A DNA stretch of 64,000 nt, taken from assembly GCA_963707875.1 (NCBI GenBank), contig CAVPRU010000002.1:62001-126000 (forward strand), read 5' to 3'. The stretch's first letter is position 1. Each line of letters begins with the position of its first letter. The notes beneath the pieces were generated by a model, which saw only the letters and a program-made list of their open reading frames with translations, made no database searches and was not told the DNA's origin. Positions 35,403 to 45,422 of this stretch are shown piece by piece. This DNA comes from SZUA-320 sp963707875 (lineage in GTDB: Bacteria; Gemmatimonadota; Gemmatimonadetes; Gemmatimonadales; GWC2-71-9). The position numbers were made by a program, and so were the translations under genes.

Positions 35403-36443
35403 TCGACGATCCACCACTGTGGGGCTGACTGCGGCACCACTTTGCAGCCGGTCACCGCCGCTGACCACCACCAGTTCTCCCGGCTCCACTCCGTGCACCT
35501 CGACGAATCCCGGGGTGCGCACCCCGATCTCCACTTCCCGACGGGTCACCCGGCCCTCCAGGACGACCCAGACCGCGCTGGTTCCCTGCAACGGCTGGAT
35601 GGCATCCTCCGGCAGCACGGTGGCATCTGGCCGAGTGGCGAGGACCAGGCGTGCTTCGATGAACATCCCGGCCAGCAGCTCTCGGCGCGGGTTCGCGACC
35701 CGGGCCTTGATGGTGATGGTCCGACCCGGCAGCTGGACCACCGGGTCTACGAAATCCACCACCCCGTTGAACACTCTGCCCGGCAGCGCCGCCACCCGGA
35801 ACTCGACCTTCTGGCCAAGGGCCAGGCGGTCCGCAAACCGTTCGGCGACCTGGAAACTGGCCCGCTGGGGGTCCACCGTCTGCAACACCACCAGCCGGCT
35901 GTTGGGGGTCACATAATCGCCGAGGCTCACCAGCCGCTGGCCCGCCACGCCCGTGAAGGGCGCCCGAACCATGGTTCGCTCCAGCCGGAGGGACAGGAGG
36001 TCCAGGTCGGCCTGGGTATTCCGGAGGTTCGCCTCCGTCTGCTCCAGCTCGGACGTCGCCGCCGCGCGCTCACCGGCCAGCTGACGGGTTCGTTCCGCGG
36101 CTTGCCGGGCCAGGTCGCGGGTCGCCTCGGCACGGGCAACCTGGGCTCTCAGCTCGCGGTCATCGATCCGGAACAGCGGCGCGTTCTCGATCACTGGCCC
36201 GCCCTCGCGCACCATGATCTCGACGATCCGGCCATCCACTTCGGGACGAAGTTCGATGTACTGGACCGCCTCGACCTGGCCCGTCGCCGTCACAGCGTCC
36301 ACCACGGTATCGGCCCACGCCACCACCACCTCCACGGGCGCTGGGCCCTGCGGCGCACGGCCACCCCCGGCTGGAGGGGCTGCCGACCCGCTGCCACAGG
36401 CCCCCAGCATCACACCGATTCCCGCCAAGACCAACGGCCTCAC
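35373..36443 (-). CDS. RND efflux periplasmic adaptor (membrane fusion protein), lipoprotein
   Basis: 356 residues from GTG 36443, preferred because AAAGGTGG precedes it and it places the lipobox (VMLGAC) at residue 16 of a proper lipoprotein signal. A GTG at 36479 is an alternative. The order of domains is classical: barrel-sandwich hybrid half (GQVEAVQYIELRPEVDGRIVEIMVREGGPV), coiled-coil hairpin (residues about 95-150), second half (RAPFTGVAGQRLVSLGDYV), beta-barrel (VAALPGRVFNGVVDFVDPVV, TIKARVANPRRELLAGMF) and membrane-proximal domain. It links the permease to an outer-membrane channel. It follows the permease gene by 52 bases. Confidence 0.93.
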   Translation of the reverse strand: MRPLVLAGIGVMLGACGSGSAAPPAGGGRAPQGPAPVEVVVAWADTVVDAVTATGQVEAVQYIELRPEVDGRIVEIMVREGGPVIENAPLFRIDDRELRAQVARAEATRDLARQAAERTRQLAGERAAATSELEQTEANLRNTQADLDLLSLRLERTMVRAPFTGVAGQRLVSLGDYVTPNSRLVVLQTVDPQRASFQVAERFADRLALGQKVEFRVAALPGRVFNGVVDFVDPVVQLPGRTITIKARVANPRRELLAGMFIEARLVLATRPDATVLPEDAIQPLQGTSAVWVVLEGRVTRREVEIGVRTPGFVEVHGVEPGELVVVSGGDRLQSGAAVSPTVVDRRSASGREPVQ

Positions 36444-36495
36444 ATTGCCACCTTTCCCGCGAAGTCGCTGCGATGCCACCGATCAGGAGTCCCGG

Positions 36496-39400
36496 TCACT
36501 TGGCGTCCATCGCCGCCGCCGGAACCGGTTCCAGCAGCCGCGCCCGGCGTCGCGCGAACACCGCATCGAAGAGCGTGTAGACCACCGGAACAAGGTACAG
36601 CGTCAGCAGGGTGGAAAGGAGCAGGCCGCCGACGATGGCGTAGCCAAGCGGCCGGCGGCTGGTGGAGCCCGCTCCCAGCCCCAACGCAATGGGCAGCGCC
36701 CCCGCGATCGTGGCGACGGAGGTCATCAGGATCGGTCGGAGCCGGATCCGGCCGGCTTCCGCGACCGCCTCGAGCGTCGCGAGCCCTCGCGCCTTGAGCT
36801 GGTTGGTGTATTCCACCAGCAGGATCGAGTTCTTGGTGACCAGCCCGATCAGGAGGATCATCCCGATCTGGCTGTACAGGTTCATGGTGGAACCGGTGAG
36901 CTTCAGCGTGAAGATGGCGCCGCTGACCGCCAGGGGAACCGCCAGGAGCACGGTGAACGGGTGGATCAGTGACTCGAACTGTGAGGCCAGGACCATGAAG
37001 ACGATGATCAGCGCCAGCAGGAACGCGAAATACAGCGCCGAGCCGCTCTCGCTCAGCTCCCGGGATTCGCCGGCGAGCGTGGTCCGGCTGCCGGGAGGCA
37101 GCAGTTCCGCGGCGACGGCGTGGAGTGAATCGAGCGCCTCGCCGAGGGTGAATCCGGGTCCCAGGCTGGCGCTCAGGGTGAAGGCCCGCACCCGGCTGAC
37201 ATGGTTCAACTGGCGCGGGCCAGTGGTCTCCTCGACCCGGGCCAGTTGCTGAAGTTGCACCACCTGGCCGTTGCGTCCCCGCACCGTGAGCCCGGTCATG
37301 TCGCTGGGGGTGGCCCTTGAACCGGGCGCCAGTTGCACGATGACATCGTACAGCTTGTTGTCCCGGGTAAAGGTGCTGACCCGGGCGCTGCCCAGCAGCA
37401 CGGACATGGTGTTCGCCACGCTGGCAATCGGCACCCCGAGGTCCTCGGCGCGGTCCCGCTGGTAGAAGATGTTGAGTTCCGGCTTGTTGACCCGGAGGTC
37501 GGTATCGACGTTGATCAGGCCATTGATCTGGCGCGCCCGGGCCACCAGCGGGTCCATGACACCCACCAGCTGGTCGAAGTCGGGGTGCTGGATGACGAAT
37601 TGCACCGGGGCTCCCCGACCGCCGAACGCCGAGGGGTTGCTGGCGAAGACCTGGGCACCGGGAATGGCCGCGAACCTCGGCTGGATCTCCTGGAGGATCT
37701 GCTGGACACTGCGCTCCCGCAGCGACCAGTCCACCATCCTTACCGACATGAAGCCGCTGTTGACCCGGCCACCCATCCCGATCACGCTGGTGTAGTTGTC
37801 GATTTCCGGAATCTCGGCCAGCACCGCTTCGGCCTGCCGCTGGTAGTCGTCGGTGTACTGGATGGTGGCCCCTTCGGGGCCGGTGAGCGAGACCCGGAAG
37901 TTGCCCAGGTCGTCCTGCGGCACGAACTCACGCTTCAGGGTGGTGAAGACCAGGCCGGCGGCCACCGCGATGCCCGCCATGCCGGTCACGACCGCGAACC
38001 GGTGGTGCAGGGCCAGCGTCAGGGTCCGCTTGTAGCCGGAGGCCAGGCCATTCAGCCCTCGCTCCAGCAGCTGGTAGAGGGCCCCGTGGCGCGGGGGCAC
38101 CCTCAGGATCTTGGCGCACAGCATCGGGGTCAGCGTCAGCGCCACGAACCCCGACACCACCACCGCCCCGGCCACCGCCAGCCCGAATTCCCGGAACAGC
38201 CGGCCGGTGCTGCCGCCCATGAACGCCAGCGGGGTAAAGACGGCCACCAGCGCAATCGTGGTAGTGATCACCGCAAACGCGATCTCACTGGTGCCTCTCG
38301 ACGCGGCCTCTTCCGGGGACTCGCCGAGCTCTTCCTGATGTCGGTAGGCGTTTTCCAGCACGATGATGGCGTCGTCCACCACGATGCCGATCGAGAGGAT
38401 CAGAGCCAGCAGCGTCAGGTTGTTGATCGAGAAGTCGAAGAAGTACATCACCGCGAAGGTCGCGATGATCGAGGCGGGAATGGCGAGCCCCGGAATGATG
38501 GTGGCCCCGAGGTTTCGGAGAAAGACGAAGATGATCAGGATCACCAGCCCCGCCGCGACCAGCAAGGTCTCCTTCGCCTCGAGCAGCGAGCGGCGCACGT
38601 ACACCGACTGGTCAAAGCCGACCTGGAAGGCGACCCCCTCGGGCAGGGTCGCCTCGATCCGCGGCAGTTCCGCACGCACCAGGTCGGCCACCTCCACCAG
38701 GTTGGATTTGGACTGGCGGGTCAGCGAGACCCCGATGCCGGGAACCCCGTTGGCCCGGAACCGGGACCGGTCATCGGTGGGACCGAGTTCCACCTTGGCC
38801 ACGTCCCGCAGTCGCACCAGCTGCCCGTTGGCGCTGGAGACCACGATCGCCCCGAACTCCTCCGGGGTCTTGAGTTCCCCCATGGAGCGAATGGAAAACT
38901 CGCGGCGGTTTGACTCAATGCGGCCCGCCGGCACTTCGATGTTGCGGGTCTGGATGGCTCCGGTCACGTCCTGCACGGTGAGGCCCCGGGCGGTCAGCTC
39001 GGCCGGGTCCACCCACACCCGCATCGACCAGCGACGCTCCCCGCGCACCTCGGCACTCGAGATGCCGGGGATCGTCTGCAGCGCAGTCTTCACCTGCCGA
39101 TCGGCGATGTCGGATAGTTCCAGGAGGCTGAGGTTGTCGCCGCGCATCAGGATCCACATGAACGGCTGCGCGTCGGCGTCCTGCTTGGTCACGATCGGCT
39201 CATCCACCTGCTGAGGCAGTCGGCCCCGCACCCGCGCCACCAGGTCCCGCACGTCCTGGGCGGCATCTTCGATCGGCCGGTCGAGGTTGAATTCGAGCGT
39301 GATCGTGCTGCGCTGTTCGGCACTGCTCGAGGTCATGGTGCGGAGCCCCTCGAGGGCGCTCAGCTGCTCCTCGAGCAGGTCCGTGACAGTGGTTTCCATC

Positions 39401-39573
39401 ACCCGGGGGTTGGCGCCCCGCAAGGTCACCGAGACGGACACGATCGGCAGGTCCACGTCGGGGTACTCGCGCACCGCCAACCGCTGGTAGCCAATCACCC
39501 CAAAGAGCACCAGCGCGGCGCTGCACATGCTGGCGAAGACCGGACGCTTGATGGAGATGTCCGACAGGAACAT
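36496..39573 (-). CDS. RND-family efflux permease (HAE1/AcrB type)
   Basis: 1025 residues, full length. Starts MFLSDISIKRPVFASMCSAALVLFG and contains two six-helix blocks and two large periplasmic loops. The proton-relay Asp pair appears in GIVVDDAIIVLENAYRHQE (fourth helix) and the second-half signature in GLVTKNSILLVEYTNQL. It exports hydrophobic compounds by proton antiport with the adaptor encoded after it. The gene order permease then adaptor is reversed from the common adaptor-first order, and no TolC-like channel or TetR regulator is nearby. Substrate unknown. Confidence 0.96.
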   Translation of the reverse strand: MFLSDISIKRPVFASMCSAALVLFGVIGYQRLAVREYPDVDLPIVSVSVTLRGANPRVMETTVTDLLEEQLSALEGLRTMTSSSAEQRSTITLEFNLDRPIEDAAQDVRDLVARVRGRLPQQVDEPIVTKQDADAQPFMWILMRGDNLSLLELSDIADRQVKTALQTIPGISSAEVRGERRWSMRVWVDPAELTARGLTVQDVTGAIQTRNIEVPAGRIESNRREFSIRSMGELKTPEEFGAIVVSSANGQLVRLRDVAKVELGPTDDRSRFRANGVPGIGVSLTRQSKSNLVEVADLVRAELPRIEATLPEGVAFQVGFDQSVYVRRSLLEAKETLLVAAGLVILIIFVFLRNLGATIIPGLAIPASIIATFAVMYFFDFSINNLTLLALILSIGIVVDDAIIVLENAYRHQEELGESPEEAASRGTSEIAFAVITTTIALVAVFTPLAFMGGSTGRLFREFGLAVAGAVVVSGFVALTLTPMLCAKILRVPPRHGALYQLLERGLNGLASGYKRTLTLALHHRFAVVTGMAGIAVAAGLVFTTLKREFVPQDDLGNFRVSLTGPEGATIQYTDDYQRQAEAVLAEIPEIDNYTSVIGMGGRVNSGFMSVRMVDWSLRERSVQQILQEIQPRFAAIPGAQVFASNPSAFGGRGAPVQFVIQHPDFDQLVGVMDPLVARARQINGLINVDTDLRVNKPELNIFYQRDRAEDLGVPIASVANTMSVLLGSARVSTFTRDNKLYDVIVQLAPGSRATPSDMTGLTVRGRNGQVVQLQQLARVEETTGPRQLNHVSRVRAFTLSASLGPGFTLGEALDSLHAVAAELLPPGSRTTLAGESRELSESGSALYFAFLLALIIVFMVLASQFESLIHPFTVLLAVPLAVSGAIFTLKLTGSTMNLYSQIGMILLIGLVTKNSILLVEYTNQLKARGLATLEAVAEAGRIRLRPILMTSVATIAGALPIALGLGAGSTSRRPLGYAIVGGLLLSTLLTLYLVPVVYTLFDAVFARRRARLLEPVPAAAMDAK

Positions 39574-39907
39574 GACGTTGCCTCCAGGAGACCAAGAGCC
39601 AGCCCGGGGATGGCGCGCCGGGGAACGTCTAGATACGGCCCCGGATGACCTTCCGTTGACGACCTAGGGTGGCATGCCGTCAGGCTAGTCTCAGCCACCC
39701 TGGCCCGCCAGATCAACAGACCCGAGGGGTGCCGCTGAGGGATGGGGCGTGGCCTTCAGCAGCAGAAACCAGGGGCCGATGGGAGGATCTCAACCAACGG
39801 AGGATGGCATCATTACGACCGATACCACTCCACTACTTGCCGAACAACGATAACTATGTTATTGATAATCGAGAGTGATGGTCGTCTTTGCTTGAACAGG
39901 AGGATCG
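39574..39907. promoter_or_regulatory. Divergent intergenic region with AT-rich promoter zone
   Basis: 334 bases between the RND operon and the DUF2975 operon. At 39830-39870 the sequence becomes AT-rich and holds a small perfect palindrome (ATAAC-TAT-GTTAT, 39850-39862) and a -10-like GATAAT (39865-39870). No well-spaced -35 was seen. The plus-strand gene has a full AGGAGG (39898-39903) four bases before ATG. The palindrome is a candidate site for the XRE regulator encoded second in the operon. Confidence 0.45.
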
Positions 39908-40432
39908 ATGCCCAAGTCCCATCCCAACGCCCTGGCCCTGTCCGGCCGGGTCCTCCGGGTTCTGATCGCCCTGAACCTGCTGATGGGCTTCCTCATCCTG
40001 GTGCTCCTGACTGCCTCCCTGGTCGACGGAGCGTGGGTCATGCAAGCCCTGGGGGTTCCCCCCACGGACCGCGAGGGGCGGCTGATCCTCGGCATGCGAC
40101 TGATCATGGTCATCGGGGTGGTCGCAGTCCCCGTCACCCACGTCGCACTGACCCGGCTGCTGGCGATCGTCTCGACAGTGAGCCTGGGGGATCCGTTCGG
40201 GGCGGAGAATGCCGCCCGGCTCCAGCAGATTGCCTGGGCGGTGCTGGGTCTGGAACTGCTCCACCTGGCGGTCGGGATCGTGATTGCCACCGTGTCCTCC
40301 AGGACCGCCCCCCTCGATCTCGACTGGAGCTTCTCCCCGACGCCCTGGCTCGCCGTCCTGCTCCTCTTCGTGCTGGCGCGGGTGTTCGACCAGGGGACCC
40401 GGATGCGCGACGAGCTCGAAGGGACGATCTGA
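39908..40432 (+). CDS. DUF2975 membrane protein
   Basis: 174 residues with four membrane segments (19-43, 62-83, 105-128, 147-163). The segment SLGDPFGAENAARLQQIAWAVLGLELL and the final LAVLLLFVLARVFDQGTRMRDELEGTI are the signature of DUF2975. These proteins are almost always encoded just before a small XRE regulator, as here (one base between stop and start). The function is unknown; the pairing suggests a membrane sensor or a bacteriocin-like regulatory pair. It has the strongest ribosome site in the window. Confidence 0.92.
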   Translation: MPKSHPNALALSGRVLRVLIALNLLMGFLILVLLTASLVDGAWVMQALGVPPTDREGRLILGMRLIMVIGVVAVPVTHVALTRLLAIVSTVSLGDPFGAENAARLQQIAWAVLGLELLHLAVGIVIATVSSRTAPLDLDWSFSPTPWLAVLLLFVLARVFDQGTRMRDELEGTI

Positions 40433-40433
40433 C

Positions 40434-40679
40434 ATGCCGATCGTCGTCAAGCTCGATGAGGTGCTCCATGCCCGCCGGATGACGCTGACGGAGCTGTCCG
40501 ACCGGATCGGCATCACCCTTCCCAACCTGTCGATCCTGAAGACCGGCAAGGCGCGCGCCATCCGCTTCTCGACCCTCGAGGCGATCTGTGACGCGCTGGA
40601 GTGTCAGCCGGGCGACCTGCTCGCATTCGCCTTCATGTCGGAAGCAACGGAAGAAGAGGAGATTGAACAAAGCGCATGA
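40434..40679 (+). CDS. XRE/Cro-type helix-turn-helix regulator (YozG-like)
   Basis: 81 residues. MPIVVKLDEVLHARRMTLTELSDRIGITLPNLSILKTGKARAIRFSTLEAICDALECQPGDLLAF is a minimal Cro/C1 helix-turn-helix of the DUF2975-partner type. ATG 40434 is chosen because the family starts at this point. Its stop overlaps the next ATG (ATGA). Most likely it regulates its own operon, perhaps through the palindrome at 39850-39862. Confidence 0.93.
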   Translation: MPIVVKLDEVLHARRMTLTELSDRIGITLPNLSILKTGKARAIRFSTLEAICDALECQPGDLLAFAFMSEATEEEEIEQSA

Positions 40680-41395
40680 ACCCTACTGCCACGATGGGGC
40701 GACCGGCGGGCATGTCGCCGAAGACCAAGGCCAGGCTCATTGGTGTGCTCTTCCTGCTCACCATGGTGGGAGGAGGATTCGCGCAGGGCTTCGTCGCTGG
40801 ACGTCTGATCATCTCCGGCGACGCCGCGGCAACGGCCCACAACATCCTGGCGCACGAACAGCTGTATCGGCTCGGGTTCGCCGCCTACCTGGTGGAGATG
40901 GCCTGCCAGATTGCGATGACGGTGCTCTTCTACCAGCTGCTCAAGCCGGTGAGCCGGACCGCCTCCGCGCTGGCAGCGGTCTTCGGGCTGGTCGGGTGCA
41001 CCATCAAGACGCTGGCCCGCCTCTTTTTCTTTGCGCCCCTGCTGGTCCTGGGGGGCGCGAGCTACCTGAGCGTCTTCGATCCGCCACAGCTCCAGGCCCT
41101 GGCGTTCTTCTCGCTCAGGATGAACTACACCGTCGAGACCATCGCCGTGGTGTTCTTCGGACTCAATGCCCTCGTGACGGGCTACCTGGTGTTCCGGTCC
41201 TCCTTCCTGCCGCGAGTCCTGGGTCTGGTGTCGATGGTTGGAGGCATGGGGTGGCTGATCTATCTGTATGAGCCGCTGGCGGTCCGCCTGGAGTTGTGGA
41301 TCGTCGGCACCGGCGTCATCGGGGCCCTGGCGACGGCGCTCTGGCTCCTGGTGAAGGGGGTCGACGAACCGCGGTGGAAGGAGCAGGCCGGATGA
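40676..41395 (+). CDS. DUF4386 membrane protein
   Basis: 239 residues with six membrane segments. ARLIGVLFLLTMVGGGFAQGF, NILAHEQLYRLGFAAYLVEMACQIAMTVLFYQLLKPVSRTASALAAVFGLVGCTIKT and GYLVFRSSFLPRVLGLVSMVGGMGWL are characteristic of DUF4386. No function is established. It is coupled by four-base overlaps both to the regulator upstream and to the gene downstream. Confidence 0.92.
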   Translation: MNPTATMGRPAGMSPKTKARLIGVLFLLTMVGGGFAQGFVAGRLIISGDAAATAHNILAHEQLYRLGFAAYLVEMACQIAMTVLFYQLLKPVSRTASALAAVFGLVGCTIKTLARLFFFAPLLVLGGASYLSVFDPPQLQALAFFSLRMNYTVETIAVVFFGLNALVTGYLVFRSSFLPRVLGLVSMVGGMGWLIYLYEPLAVRLELWIVGTGVIGALATALWLLVKGVDEPRWKEQAG

Positions 41396-41802
41396 AACCC
41401 AATCTCGCGTTGAGAGTCGCGTCCTTGCTCTCGCTGCTCTTCATGACCTTTCACCTGACGCACGACGTCATCCGCCAGGCGGAGGGAGCGGTCAAGTACC
41501 CCATTCCGGTCTTCGTCTTTGCCCTGTGGCTGTACGGAACCCTGGTGCTTGCCGATCGGGGCTGGGGGCACGTGATCATGCTGTTCGGAGGCCTGTTTGG
41601 TGCGGGCATGATCATCGTCCACTCTCATGGCATCGTGGTCGGCAAGTCCGGCGGTTTCTTCTTCGTCTGGACGCTGTTTGCTCTCAGCACGACGGGATGG
41701 GTCACGATGATCCTGTCGGTCCGCGGCCTCTGGACGATGTTTCGCTCTCGCCGTGCAGCCCAACTCGCCGCCACATCAGGGATGCCCGCCACCGATCAGT
41801 GA
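41392..41802 (+). CDS. Small membrane protein, last gene of the DUF2975 operon
   Basis: 136 residues from ATG 41392, which overlaps the DUF4386 stop. Four membrane segments are visible (LRVASLLSLLFMTFHLTHDVI, YPIPVFVFALWLYGTLVLA, HVIMLFGGLFGAGMIIVHSHGI, FFFVWTLFALSTTGWVTMILSV), with His residues near the membrane (FHLTHD, HSHG) that could bind metal or haem. I cannot name a family. The strict coupling suggests it works with DUF4386/DUF2975. Confidence 0.8.
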   Translation: MKPNLALRVASLLSLLFMTFHLTHDVIRQAEGAVKYPIPVFVFALWLYGTLVLADRGWGHVIMLFGGLFGAGMIIVHSHGIVVGKSGGFFFVWTLFALSTTGWVTMILSVRGLWTMFRSRRAAQLAATSGMPATDQ

Positions 41803-42148
41803 CAGGTGGGCAGCAGCCACGAGGGCCCGCGGGACCATGTGAGGGCGGTGAACCGCCTGGGGGCAAGTTCCGATGAACCGGCTGGCGGCATGGCTTCGGC
41901 GCCAGACGCTCGAGCCGAGTGCCCGGGTGTCCGCCTGATCACCGTCAGGCGTACAGAACGGCTGGTGGAAGGTGGGGGCGTGCTGAGGGCGGGGCGGGGC
42001 CACCGGCGGCCCATCCGCAGCAGCCTGGCCCGGAACCTCCCTGGCAGGACACTGCGAGAGGGACACCACGCTTCGCTGGCGAAAGCACGGCGCCCGCCGT
42101 ACCCTTAGCGGGTCCGTGCCAGCGCATCCCCCAGCCCCTGGAGTCCCG
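41803..42148. other. 346-base intergenic region with dispersed-repeat copy B
   Basis: No gene is supported. Bases 41979-42010 match the arm of the repeat at 29344-29375 (26 of 32), and 42021-42034 match 29460-29473 exactly. Here the second arm is missing, so this copy looks deleted. The promoter of the tricorn gene must lie near 42060-42140 but is not clear. The region is GC-rich throughout. Confidence 0.5.
41979..42034. repeat. Dispersed repeat, copy B (one arm plus flank)
   Basis: The 32-base arm differs from copy A's left arm at six positions. Ten bases on comes the 14-base block CAGCCTGGCCCGGA that also follows copy A's right arm. In copy A the arm and the block are separated by 84 bases, so copy B has lost the loop and the second arm. 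Both copies lie just after a plus-strand gene. Confidence 0.5.
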
Positions 42149-45100
42149 ATGCCGTCCATCAAAGCGGCGCTCGTTGCGATCGCCCTCCTCCCTGGCCTCG
42201 CCGCCGCCCAGTCCACCACCGACACCCGGCTGCTCAGTCAGCCCGCCCTGTCCGCCACCCACGTGGCCTTTGCCTACGCCGGCGACCTCTGGTCGGCTCG
42301 GCTCGACGGCAGCAACCTGGTGCGGCTCACCACCGCCGATGGCGACGAGAACAGTCCGGTGTTTTCGCCCGACGGCGCCTGGGTCGCCTTTACCGGCAAC
42401 TACGACGGCAACAACGACGTCTATGTCGTTCCGGTCGGCGGCGGAATCCCGAAGCGGCTGACCTGGCACCCCGGGAGCGACGCGGTGCAGGGATTCTCCC
42501 CCGACGGGAAGCAGCTGCTCTTCGTCTCCACCCGGCTCAGCGCCAGGACGCGGATCGCCCAGCTGTTCACCGTCCCCGTCGCCGGTGGCCCCGAAGTGCC
42601 GCTCCCGATTCCCACCGCCTTCCAGGCGACCTGGTCCCCTGACGGGCAGCGGATCGCCTACAATCCGCTCCCCCGCGCCTTCGAGCAGTGGAAGCGCTAT
42701 CGCGGCGGCCGCAACTCGACGTTGCTGCTCTACACCTCGGCGACCCATGCCACCGAGATGATTCCGCAACCCGCCACCCGCAGCAACGACGTCGATCCGA
42801 TGTGGCTCGGCAACACCGTCTATTTCCGGTCGGATCGGAACGGCGAGTTCAATCTCTTCTCCTACGACCTCGGGACCCGGCAGGTGAAGCAGCTCACCAG
42901 CTTCACCGACTTCCCGATTCTCGCAGCCTCGATGGGCGCCGGGAAGATCGTCTATGAACGACAGGGCTACCTCTACCTGTTCGACCCCGCCACTTCGCAG
43001 AGCCGCAAGCTGACCATCGGCGTCGCCGCCGACCTCCGTGAAGTCCGGCCCCGCTGGGTCAGCGGCAACCGGTACATCCGGGGCGCCAGCATCTCGCCGT
43101 CCGGTGCCCGGGTTGCCTTCGCGCTCCGGGGCGAGATCGTCACCGTCCCGGCCGAGAAGGGGGACGCCAGGAACCTGACCAACTCACCGGGCGTCCATGA
43201 GCAGGCGCCGGCCTGGTCCCCCGATGGGCAGAGTGTGGCGTATTTCTCCGATGAGGGGGGTGAGTACCAGCTGCACGTGGCGCCGCAGTCGGGCAACGGA
43301 CCCCACAAGGTCTTCAAGCCAGGCGGCGCCGGATTCTACCAGAGCCCTCGCTGGTCCCCCGACAGCAAGCGGATCAGCTACATCGACAATTCGCAGTCGG
43401 TCTTCATCCTCGACCTCGAGCGGGGCACCGCGAAGCGGGTCGGCGGGAACGTGATTTATGCCCCGATCCCACTGCTCTACGCCGGCTGGTCACCGGATTC
43501 GAAGTGGCTGGCGTGGAGTGCCAACGTGCAGATGCTGGAGACCGCGATCTTCGTGTACCACGTGGACACCGACCGGACCACCAGACTGACGGACGGGTTG
43601 AGCGCCGTCAGCGAGCCGGTCTTTGACCGGAGCGGCAAGTACCTCTACCTCCTGGCGTCCACCGACGCCGGTCCCGCGCTGGACTGGTTCGCCCAGTCGA
43701 CCACCAACCTGCCGACCACGACGTCAATGTACGCCGTGGTCCTGCGCAACGACCTTCCGACCCCCCTGGCGCCCGAGAGCGACGAGGAGAAGGGCAGCGC
43801 CAAGCCCGACGCCCCGGCCAAACCGGACAGTGGGAAGGCCGCGACCGCCACCCGGATTGATTTCGAGGGCCTCAGCCAGCGGATCATCGCCCTCCCGGTT
43901 GATGCGGCCCAGATCGCCAACATCGAGGCCGGCGACGCCGGCTCGGTGTATTACACCCGGACCGCCGACGGCAAGACCGCGCTCCGCAAGTACGACCTGA
44001 CCAAGCGGAAGGATGACGTCGTCCTGGCTGAGGTCAGCGGCTATGAGCTCTCGGCCGACGGGAAGAAGCTGCTCTACAACACCGGCGGATCGTTCTTCGT
44101 GGTGAGCGCGGCCGCGCCCGTGAAGCCGGGCGATGGCCGACTCGCGACCAGCAACGTCCAGGTCCGGATCGATCCTCGTGCCGAGTGGGCCCAGATCTTC
44201 GATGAGGCGTGGCGGGTCAACCGGGACTTCTTCTATGCCCCGAACATGCACGGGGTGGACTGGGCGGCGGCCAAGCGGAAGTACGCCCCGTTCCTGGCAG
44301 ACGCCACCACCAAGGCCGACGTGAACCGGGTGATGCAGTGGATGATGAGCGAACTCAGTGTCGGTCACCATCGCGGGGGCGGAGGCGACCGCCTTTCCAC
44401 CCCGGACAACGTGCCCGGCGGACTGCTCGGCGCGGACTACACCATCGCCAATGGTCGGTATCGCTTTGCCCGGGTCTATGGCGGGCTCAACTGGAGTCCG
44501 GAGCTGCGGGCGCCGTTGACCGAGCCGGGCATCAACGTGCAGGCCGGCGACTACCTGCTGGCGGTCCGGGGTGTGGACCTGCGGGGAACCGACAACCTCT
44601 ACGCCCTGTTCGAGAACACCTCGGGGAAGGCGATCGAGATCACCGTCGGCCCGAATCCGGATGGCACCGGGTCGCGCACCGTCACGGTGGTGCCGATCGG
44701 CAACGAAGGGGCCCTGCGCACCCGCGCCTGGGTGGACCGCAACGTCGCCCTGGTCGATTCGCTCTCGGGCGGCCGGCTGGCCTACGTCTACGTCCCCAAC
44801 ACCGCTCAGCCGGGCTACGACTACTTCAAGCGCTACTTCTATCCCCAGGCGCACAAGGAAGGGATCGTGGTGGATGAGCGGGACAACGGGGGCGGTCAGA
44901 TCGCCGACTACTACATCGACATCCTCCGCCGGCCGGTGAGTGCCTGGTGGACGATGCGCTATGGGGCGGACTATCGGACGCCAGCCGCGGCGATTCTGGG
45001 TCCGAAGACCCTCATCGTGAATGAGATGGCGGGTTCCGGCGGCGACATGTTCCCGTACATGTGGCGCAAGTTCGGGATCGGCCCGATCGTCGGGAAGCGG

Positions 45101-45422
45101 ACCTGGGGCGGACTGGTGGGCGTGCTCGGTTTCCCGGTCCACATGGACGGCGGCAACATGACGGCGCCCAACGTGGCGTTCTGGACCCCTGAGGATGGCT
45201 GGGGGATCGAGAACGTCGGGGTGCCGCCGGACATCGAGGTGGAGCAGACGGTGGCCGACGGTGATCGCTGGACACGATCCGCAGCTGGAGCGGGCGGTGG
45301 CGATCACGCTGGAGGCGCTGCGGACGAACCCGGTGGTGACAGCCGAAGCGGCCACCCTTCCCGGACAAGACGAAGCCGTAAGGGCCGGGCCGGTACCAGC
45401 GAAGCAGCCCGTCCGACGATGA
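42149..45422 (+). CDS. Secreted tricorn-type protease (PD40 propeller, PDZ, S41 peptidase), frameshifted at the end
   Basis: ATG 42149 starts a signal peptide to about residue 21 (LPGLAAAQ). The first 700 residues are WD40-like PD40 blades (VFSPDGAWVAFTGNYDGNNDVYVVPVGGG, WSPDGQRIAYNP, WSPDSKRISYID). A helical domain with the catalytic His motif follows (MMSELSVGHHRGGG), then a PDZ (GINVQAGDYLLAVRGVDL) and the S41 core with VDERDNGGG and the nucleophile in NEMAGSGGDMFPYMW. It degrades peptides in the periplasm. A one-base slip near 45255-45265 breaks the last 50 residues (VIAGHDPQLERAVAITLEAL follows in the other frame to the stop at 45422). Confidence 0.93.

Noticed and set aside
39850..39862. 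Palindrome considered as a replication-origin or partition element
   Set aside because: Single short copy, no DnaA boxes or parS-like repeats nearby. An operator is the simpler reading.
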